5,070 nt of DNA, from positions 1 through 5,070 of the forward strand of contig JAGRAA010000154.1 of the NCBI GenBank assembly GCA_020435185.1. Reading direction: 5' to 3'. How positions within the stretch are numbered: the stretch's first letter is position 1; each line of letters opens with the position of its first letter. Positions 1 through 5,070 of this stretch are shown one piece after another. The position numbers and the translations under genes were made by a program. Below the pieces are notes generated by a model, which was not told the origin of the DNA, ran no database searches, and worked only from the letters and a program-made list of their open reading frames with translations. Origin of the DNA: Bdellovibrionales bacterium (GTDB lineage: Bacteria > Bdellovibrionota > Bdellovibrionia > Bdellovibrionales > UBA1609).

Positions 1-106
1 TATTAAAACAACTTAAAGGGAGAGTGTCTAAATTCTCATTTACTTTGATCATTGAATAACTTTAGAATTAATCTTTTTATTAGACAAGGTTTATAGAGAG
101 TTTCTC
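1..106. other. Non-coding stretch downstream of the GGDEF gene
   Basis: This AT-rich segment lies between the left edge and the stop codon of the minus-strand GGDEF gene. Stop codons interrupt most frames. A minus-strand ATG at 52-50 opens 17 codons to the edge (beginning M-I-K-V-N-E-N), but it has no clear ribosome binding site and an open run this short is expected by chance. A weak inverted repeat, AGAGA/TCTCT with a 3-base loop (95-107), overlaps the stop codon of the GGDEF gene but has no following U-tract, so I do not call it a terminator. I see no tRNA, promoter or repeat here. Confidence 0.5.
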
Positions 107-1078
107 TTAATCTTCTAAAGGGATTTGAACTTCATCTCCATCTTTGCCAATTTCAATATATCGAATACAGTTTCTGCCCGAATGCTTTGCTGCATACAAA
201 GCTCTATCTGCTGCCTTCATGATTTCTGTAGAGTTTATGTTATTAGCCTCGGTCGTACTGATTGCGAACCCCAAGCTCACTGTTAAATTACAATGATGCT
301 CTTCGTTTCTAAACTCATAGTCCTTAACCAACTCTTTAAATCTTCTAGTAAACCCGAGAACTCCCGCCAAATCTACCTCAGTCAATACGATGAGAAACTC
401 ATCTCCTCCATAGCGAGCCGCAAAATCTACTTTTCGAATATTGTTACTAATCAAAGCTCCTACTTCTGCGAGAACAAAACTTCCAAATAAATGGTCATGA
501 TTATCATTCACCATTTTAAACTTATCCATATCCATCATGATTACCGCTATATTTCGACCATATCTTCTCGCTCTCGCAAGTTCATTTTCAATTTTAGCCG
601 GTATGGATTTCATATTAAAGAGACCCGTTAGGTCATCAATTTCTACCTGATGAGATAGTTTTTCGTTTGCAATTCTCAAGTCGTCATGAAGCTGCTTAAT
701 TCGTAATTGACATCTCACTCTTGCCAAAAGTTCTCTAATATCTAGAGGCTTTTTTATATAGTCATCAGCTCCTGCATCCAGCCCAACAACGACGTCGTCG
801 ACATTGGTTTTACCGGATATGAAAACAGTTGAAACCCATTCATTTTTTTTTCTTAAGTACTTCAGCGTTTCTAATCCGTCCAATTCGGGCATGTTCACGT
901 CAAGTAAAACCAAATGAGGAAACCATTCATCCATTAAATCAATAGCTTGTGATCCTGAAACCGCCGAATTGGTCTGATAACCTTCAATTTCCAAAGCCCT
1001 TTTGACAATGGTAAGGGTATCTTGATCGTCATCAACGATGAGGATTCTTTGGGCTGAATTTTTGAATTTTCTTCTCAT
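107..1078 (-). CDS. Response regulator with GGDEF output domain; predicted Hypr-type cyclic dinucleotide (cGAMP/c-di-GMP) synthase
   Basis: A cytoplasmic two-domain signalling protein of 323 aa if it starts at the ATG at 1078. There is no membrane segment or signal peptide. The receiver domain (about residues 10-124) has an acidic pocket D16-D17-D18, phospho-acceptor D60 in LLDVNMP, switch Ser88 and the K110-P111 pair, so it should accept phosphate from a histidine kinase; none is in the window. A charged amphipathic helix (about 125-147) leads to the GGDEF domain, which begins at DDLTGL (148-153). Metal-binding D183 lies in MMDMDKFK, substrate-binding N191 and D192 are present, the inhibitory site RKVD is at 215-218, and an intact GGDEF is at 224-228. 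The usual NDxxGHxxGD reads NDNHDHLFGS, so the guanine-contacting Asp (Asp344 in PleD) is Ser200. In the Hypr family this Ser goes with synthesis of 3',3'-cGAMP from ATP plus GTP; the product here is inferred. An in-frame TTG at 1126 would add 16 residues. I prefer the ATG because receiver domains usually begin close to the N-terminus and the added segment shows no domain features, but the choice is uncertain. Confidence 0.93.
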   Translation of the reverse strand: MRRKFKNSAQRILIVDDDQDTLTIVKRALEIEGYQTNSAVSGSQAIDLMDEWFPHLVLLDVNMPELDGLETLKYLRKKNEWVSTVFISGKTNVDDVVVGLDAGADDYIKKPLDIRELLARVRCQLRIKQLHDDLRIANEKLSHQVEIDDLTGLFNMKSIPAKIENELARARRYGRNIAVIMMDMDKFKMVNDNHDHLFGSFVLAEVGALISNNIRKVDFAARYGGDEFLIVLTEVDLAGVLGFTRRFKELVKDYEFRNEEHHCNLTVSLGFAISTTEANNINSTEIMKAADRALYAAKHSGRNCIRYIEIGKDGDEVQIPLED

Positions 1079-1161
1079 TTTTAGTAGTTTACCCTTTTCG
1101 AGGGGGGACTTTGAGAATTCTTTCAAATCTAGTCAAAAGACTTCTCGCCGTTAGTCTCAAG

Positions 1162-1190
1162 TTGACACCCTGCGCTCGTTCAATTATCAC
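1162..1190 (+). promoter_or_regulatory. Predicted sigma70-type promoter for leuS (and probably speA)
   Basis: A perfect -35 hexamer TTGACA (1162-1167) is followed by a 17-base spacer and TATCAC (1185-1190), which matches four of the six -10 positions (TATAAT). This would place the transcription start near 1197 and give a leader of only about 16 bases before the leuS ATG. It is the only good promoter match in the divergent gap and is correctly oriented for leuS. The -10 is imperfect, so this is a prediction from consensus only. There is no room here for a T-box or other large leader regulator, as sometimes seen upstream of synthetase genes. Confidence 0.6.
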
Positions 1191-1207
1191 CATAATCACA
1201 ATCACTT

Positions 1208-1212
1208 AGGAG
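1208..1212 (+). promoter_or_regulatory. Shine-Dalgarno sequence of leuS, unusually close to the ATG
   Basis: AGGAG is a strong match to the anti-Shine-Dalgarno core, but it ends on the base just before the ATG at 1213, leaving no spacer. The third codon, TTG at 1219, would sit 6 bases after the motif, which is an ideal spacing. An in-frame TAG at 1207-1209 rules out any start further upstream. The motif therefore bears directly on the choice of the leuS start. Confidence 0.6.
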
Positions 1213-3627
1213 ATGAAATTGGCTTATAACCATCATGAGTTTGAAGGCAAATGGCAACAACAATGGGATCTAGAAAAATGCTTTTACGCTGAGGATAGTT
1301 CCGAAAAACCTAAATATTATGCGCTAGATATGTTCCCTTATCCCTCTGGAGCAGGTCTTCATGTGGGCCATTTGGCATCTTATACTCCTACCGATATTGT
1401 TGCTCGTTACAAAAGGAGCAAAGGATTTAATGTTCTTCATCCTTTCGGATATGATGCTTTTGGACTGCCCGCAGAACAATTCGCTATTAAAACCGGAGTT
1501 CATCCAGAAGAGACCACACAAAAAGCCATCGAAAACTTTAAACGGCAATTAAAATCGTTGGGATATAGCTTCGATTGGAGTAGAGAGCTCTCTACCTGTG
1601 ATCCGAAGTTTTACAAATGGACCCAATTTATATTTTTGAAACTTTACGAAAAAGGATTGGCCTATCAAAAAGAGGTTCCCGTAAACTGGTGCCCAGCCTT
1701 GAGAACAGTACTTGCAAACGAAGAAGTCGTTGACGGCAAAAGTGAACGAGGAGGACATCCCGTTGTTCGCGTTCCAATGAAACAATGGATGCTTAAGATT
1801 ACCGCCTATGCCGAAAGACTTTTAGAAGGACTTGATAAAATTAATTGGCCAGAAAGAACCAAAGAAGGTCAACGAAATTGGATTGGCAAAAGTGAAGGAG
1901 CCTCTGTAAAGTTTAAACTTAAAGACTTTCCCGATGAAGAGATAGAGGTTTTTACTACACGTCCTGATACGTTATTTGGAGCAACCTTTATGGTTCTTGC
2001 TCCTGAGCATCCTTTAGTTTTAAAACTGACCAGCCCCGAGCAAAAATCTGAAATAGAAAAATACATACAGGTCACGGCCTCTAAAAGTGAGCTTGATCGC
2101 AAAGCCGGTTTAGAAAAAACGGGAGCCTTCACCGGAAGCTATGCCCTACATCCTATCACTAAAAAGAATGTTCCCATATGGATCTCTGATTATGTGCTAA
2201 TGGGTTACGGCACCGGCGCAATAATGGCCGTTCCCGCGCATGATGAGCGAGATTTTGAATTTGCTAAAAAATATGATATCGAAATTGTAAGAGTCCTTCA
2301 AAGTGAAGAAGAGCTACCTTTTACTGGAGATGGTCTTCACATGAACTCAGAATTTTTGGATGGTTTAGATAAACCGAAAGCCATTGCAAAAGTGATTTCC
2401 TATTTAGAAGAGCAACAGATCGGAAAAAAAGAAGTTCAGTATAAATTGAGAGATTGGTTGTTTAGTCGGCAACGATACTGGGGAGAACCTTTCCCTATGG
2501 TTGAATTCCCGGAAAAAGGACTTAGAGCCGTTCCTTATAATGAACTTCCTGTCTTGCTTCCAGACGTGGCTGATTATCAGCCCTCCGAAAAAGGCGAGCC
2601 TCCTCTCGCTAGAGTTGAAGAGTTCGTAAATTATACGGATTCTGAAAGTGGCGAAAAGGGCTTTCGTATCACCGACACCATGCCTGGTAGCGCAGGATCC
2701 TCTTGGTACTTTTTACGATATCTAGATCCTCAAAATGATGTAAGTTTTTGTGACTTTGAAAAACAAAAATACTGGATGCCTGTAGATCTTTATATTGGTG
2801 GTCCCGAACATACTGTTGGACATTTACTGTATTGTCGATTTTGGCAAAAGGTTTTGTTTGATGCTGGCCTCGTCAGTCACGATGAGCCTATGATGAAACT
2901 CGCTCATCAAGGGTCTGTCTTAGGGCCTGACGGACAAAGAATGTCTAAATCACGAGGCAATGTTATAAATCCTGATGAAATTAGAGACCAATATGGTGCC
3001 GATGCCGCAAGAATGTATATCAGCTTTATGGGGCCTTTTGAAAGAGATAAACCATGGTCCACAAATGGAGTAGAGGGAATTCGTAGATTTCTTGAAAGAG
3101 TTTGGAGGTTAGCGGTCAATGAACAGGGAGAAGCTGTTTCGTCAAATGACCAAAGCATTAGTGATTCTCTTAAAAAAACCCTACATAAAACTATAAAAAA
3201 AGTAGGCGAGGACATCGAAACACTTAGCTTTAATACTGCAGTCAGCCAAATGATGATTTTAGTGAATGAAATGTACAAAGAAAAAGTCAATCCGACTTCT
3301 GTTCTCAAAGTTTTAGCACAGTTAATGATGCCCTTCGCACCTCATATAGCTGAAGAATTATGGAGTAAATTAGGAGGCAAGGGCCTTATTAGTGTCGCCT
3401 CATGGCCTGAATACGACCCTGCTCTCACTATTGATGACCAGGTCACTATGGGCGTACAGGTAAACGGAAAGATGAGAGGAACCATAGATATTTCTGTCGA
3501 TGCAGAAGAAGATTCTGCAATGGCTTTAGCTAAAGAAGTGGCCTCCGTGAATTCAGCCATAGATGGTAAAAATATTATCAATGTAATTTATAAACCCGGA
3601 AAAATTTTAAACATAATAGCCAAGTAG
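1213..3627 (+). CDS. leuS: Leucyl-tRNA synthetase (class I aminoacyl-tRNA synthetase), complete
   Basis: Cytoplasmic enzyme that joins leucine to tRNA-Leu using ATP (EC 6.1.1.4). It is 804 aa, the length of the Bacillus-type bacterial enzymes and shorter than the roughly 860 aa of E. coli. In order: the HIGH signature as HVGH (50-53) in a YPSGAGLHVGH context; FGYDAFGLPAEQFA (78-91); the CP1 editing domain with TTRPDTLFG (248-256) and GTGAIMAVPAHDERD (333-347), where D347 matches the conserved Asp that binds the amino group of mischarged amino acids, so editing looks intact; the KMSKS signature as RMSKS (576-580); an anticodon-binding helical domain around LMMPFAPHIAEELW (704-717); and the C-terminal tRNA-binding domain with VQVNGKMRG (748-756), ending in PGKILNIIAK. 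The leucine-specific insertion before KMSKS is absent, and the Zn-1 region has only one Cys (C160). It is transcribed away from the GGDEF gene and speA follows after 11 bases. The ATG at 1213 is used by default; TTG at 1219 is a real alternative. Confidence 0.98.
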   Translation: MKLAYNHHEFEGKWQQQWDLEKCFYAEDSSEKPKYYALDMFPYPSGAGLHVGHLASYTPTDIVARYKRSKGFNVLHPFGYDAFGLPAEQFAIKTGVHPEETTQKAIENFKRQLKSLGYSFDWSRELSTCDPKFYKWTQFIFLKLYEKGLAYQKEVPVNWCPALRTVLANEEVVDGKSERGGHPVVRVPMKQWMLKITAYAERLLEGLDKINWPERTKEGQRNWIGKSEGASVKFKLKDFPDEEIEVFTTRPDTLFGATFMVLAPEHPLVLKLTSPEQKSEIEKYIQVTASKSELDRKAGLEKTGAFTGSYALHPITKKNVPIWISDYVLMGYGTGAIMAVPAHDERDFEFAKKYDIEIVRVLQSEEELPFTGDGLHMNSEFLDGLDKPKAIAKVISYLEEQQIGKKEVQYKLRDWLFSRQRYWGEPFPMVEFPEKGLRAVPYNELPVLLPDVADYQPSEKGEPPLARVEEFVNYTDSESGEKGFRITDTMPGSAGSSWYFLRYLDPQNDVSFCDFEKQKYWMPVDLYIGGPEHTVGHLLYCRFWQKVLFDAGLVSHDEPMMKLAHQGSVLGPDGQRMSKSRGNVINPDEIRDQYGADAARMYISFMGPFERDKPWSTNGVEGIRRFLERVWRLAVNEQGEAVSSNDQSISDSLKKTLHKTIKKVGEDIETLSFNTAVSQMMILVNEMYKEKVNPTSVLKVLAQLMMPFAPHIAEELWSKLGGKGLISVASWPEYDPALTIDDQVTMGVQVNGKMRGTIDISVDAEEDSAMALAKEVASVNSAIDGKNIINVIYKPGKILNIIAK

Positions 3628-3638
3628 AGATAGAACTA

Positions 3639-5070
3639 ATGAGTAAAAAGAAACTAAATATAAAAAATAAAAAACCTAAAGTGAACGACGAAGAATGGTC
3701 TATTCAAAAAAGTACTGCGCTCTACGGAATTAACAATTGGGGAGCCAACTACTTTAGTATCAACGACCAAGGCAACATTGATGTTCACCCAGAACGTCCC
3801 CACAACGAAAATAGTGCGAGTGCCGATCTCTATGAAATCGTCGATGGACTACTAGAAAGAGGGTTACGCCTCCCCATTTTGGTTAGATTTCCTGACATTG
3901 TAAATTCGAGAATCAAGCTACTTGCTGATTGCTTTAACAATGCCATCAAAGAATATCGTTATGGTGGACATTATCGTGGAGTTTATCCAATCAAAGTAAA
4001 CCAACAACGCCATCTAGTAGATGAAATTGTTCAAGGTGGCTTAGAAAGCCATTTAGGTCTAGAGTGCGGAAGTAAACCAGAACTTCTTATTTGTCTTTCT
4101 TTGATGAACAACCCAAATGCACTTATTATTTGTAATGGATTTAAAGACTATAAATATATTGAAACTGCTCTTTTATCTTTAAAACTAGGAAAAAACACAA
4201 TTATCGTTGTTGATCGTATGGCAGAAATTCAACTCATCATTGATGCTGCAGAAAAATTAAACATAAAACCACGAATAGGATTTAGATGTAGATTAAATAA
4301 ACGGGCCACTGGACGATGGGCAGAAACCGCTGGCGCTAGAGCTAAATTTGGATTAACTCCCTCTGAAATGGTAAAAGCCATTGATACCTTGAGAGAAAAT
4401 GATTTGTTAGATTCATTAGAACTTTTACATTTTCATATGGGCTCTCAAATCCCCAGCATTCAATCCGTAAAAACCTCTATAAGAGAAGGAGCTCGATTTT
4501 ACTCCGAGTTGAAGGTATTGGCTTCCAACTTAAAATACATTGATGTGGGAGGAGGTCTTGGTGTTGACTATGATGGCTCAGGAAAAAGCGATAGCTCGAC
4601 AAACTATCACGAACAAGAGTATGCAAATGATGTTGTTGGAATTATCCAAGAAGTCTGTGATGAGAAAAATATTGAACATCCAAACATCGTGACTGAATCT
4701 GGTCGCTCTTTAGTTGCACACAGTACAGCTTTAGTTTTTAACGTTCTCGGTAAAAGCTCGGCTAAGGTAGACGAAGAGTCTATTTTTACAAGCCCTAAAG
4801 ACTCCCCTGTTGTGAAAGACCTTAAAGATATTTTAGATCACCTCAGCGTAGACAATGTGAATGAGTCCTACAACGATCTCATAGAGAAAAGACGAGATAC
4901 ATTACAAATGTTCACTTATGGGGTTTTAGATATAGAGCAAAGAGCAAAAGCGGAAGACCTCTATTGGGCAGCCGCTGCAAAAATTGTAGATATCACAAGA
5001 GACAATAAGGATTATGAGGATATTTTTTATTCTTTAGAGAAAGAACTTTCAGACACTTACTATTGTAACT
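3639..5070 (+). CDS. speA: Biosynthetic arginine decarboxylase, 5' part (truncated by the window edge)
   Basis: PLP-dependent enzyme that converts arginine to agmatine and CO2 (EC 4.1.1.19), the first step of the agmatine route to putrescine and spermidine. 477 codons are visible without a stop; family members are usually about 630-660 aa, so roughly a quarter is missing to the right. Visible landmarks: a Lys-rich N-terminus (residues 2-14), NWGANYF (33-39), the PLP-lysine motif YPIKVNQQ with K119, LECGSKPELL (141-150), RAKFGL (234-239), HFHMGSQ (264-270), the phosphate-binding glycine loop DVGGGLGVDYDG (302-313) and ESGRS (353-357). Residues about 380-460 correspond to the helical insert typical of SpeA and include FTYGVLDIEQRAKAEDLYW. 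The catalytic Cys region and C-terminal helical bundle lie beyond the edge. The ATG follows the leuS stop by 11 bases with only a weak Shine-Dalgarno (AGAGA, 3626-3630, overlapping the leuS stop), suggesting co-transcription and perhaps translational coupling. Orn/DAP/CANSDC decarboxylases were considered, but the motif set and the insert fit SpeA best. Confidence 0.95.
   Translation, partial: MSKKKLNIKNKKPKVNDEEWSIQKSTALYGINNWGANYFSINDQGNIDVHPERPHNENSASADLYEIVDGLLERGLRLPILVRFPDIVNSRIKLLADCFNNAIKEYRYGGHYRGVYPIKVNQQRHLVDEIVQGGLESHLGLECGSKPELLICLSLMNNPNALIICNGFKDYKYIETALLSLKLGKNTIIVVDRMAEIQLIIDAAEKLNIKPRIGFRCRLNKRATGRWAETAGARAKFGLTPSEMVKAIDTLRENDLLDSLELLHFHMGSQIPSIQSVKTSIREGARFYSELKVLASNLKYIDVGGGLGVDYDGSGKSDSSTNYHEQEYANDVVGIIQEVCDEKNIEHPNIVTESGRSLVAHSTALVFNVLGKSSAKVDEESIFTSPKDSPVVKDLKDILDHLSVDNVNESYNDLIEKRRDTLQMFTYGVLDIEQRAKAEDLYWAAAAKIVDITRDNKDYEDIFYSLEKELSDTYYCN

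Noticed and set aside
2..52. A minus-strand ATG opening 17 codons to the left edge, possibly the start of a further gene.
   Set aside because: Too short to separate from chance, no convincing ribosome binding site, and the peptide is not recognisable.
95..107. Inverted repeat AGAGA/TCTCT at the end of the GGDEF gene as a terminator.
   Set aside because: Only 5 base pairs, AT/GC mixed, with a 3-base loop and no U-tract after it.
293..490. Plus-strand open frame of 65 codons inside the GGDEF gene.
   Set aside because: It lies antisense to a clearly conserved domain, has no recognisable product and no ribosome binding site of note. The same applies to the antisense and out-of-frame open stretches within leuS (1324-1785, 1869-2132, 2907-3308, 3342-3581).
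107..1126. Degenerate, inactive GGDEF domain acting only as a receptor.
   Set aside because: GGDEF, the metal-binding Asp, the phosphate-contacting Lys and the N-D pair are all intact. Only the base-recognition position differs, which fits changed specificity better than loss of activity.
1127..1212. T-box leader, GEMM riboswitch or attenuator upstream of leuS.
   Set aside because: The gap is too short, there is no T-box-like or GEMM-like conserved sequence, and no terminator hairpin followed by Ts.
3639..5070. Broken or frameshifted speA.
   Set aside because: The frame is open and carries conserved motifs in order up to the last base; it is simply cut by the window edge.

Overview
This is an AT-rich bacterial window with three protein-coding genes and very little non-coding DNA. 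I see no mobile element, CRISPR array, rRNA or tRNA. The layout is: a minus-strand response-regulator/GGDEF nucleotide cyclase (about 107-1078, possibly extending to 1126); a short divergent control region (about 1079-1212); a complete plus-strand leucyl-tRNA synthetase gene, leuS (1213-3627); and, 11 bases later, a plus-strand biosynthetic arginine decarboxylase gene, speA, which runs off the right edge (3639-5070, about three quarters of the usual length). Bases 1-106, downstream of the cyclase gene, hold nothing I can support as a gene.

The combination suggests a Gram-negative bacterium of the former delta-proteobacterial type, most probably a low-GC member of the Bdellovibrionota (Bdellovibrio/Halobacteriovorax-like). 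This rests on the style of the REC-GGDEF protein, which resembles the Bdellovibrio/Myxococcus/Geobacter group, and on the presence of a SpeA-type decarboxylase. It is an inference from remembered family resemblance and was not tested by a search.

The most interesting point is in the cyclase. The GGDEF active-site motif and the RxxD inhibitory site are intact. However, the residue that normally contacts the guanine base (the last Asp of the NDxxGHxxGD segment, Asp344 in PleD) is a serine. That Asp-to-Ser change is the signature of the Hypr GGDEF enzymes, such as GacA of Geobacter and Bd0367 of Bdellovibrio, which make 3',3'-cGAMP rather than only c-di-GMP. The gene is therefore a candidate phosphorylation-controlled cGAMP synthase.

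leuS and speA look co-transcribed from a good sigma70-type promoter (TTGACA, 17-base spacer, TATCAC) in the divergent region. They link leucine charging of tRNA with the first step of agmatine/polyamine synthesis only by position, as I see no shared pathway. The start of leuS is odd: its Shine-Dalgarno sequence abuts the ATG directly, and a TTG two codons downstream has better spacing.
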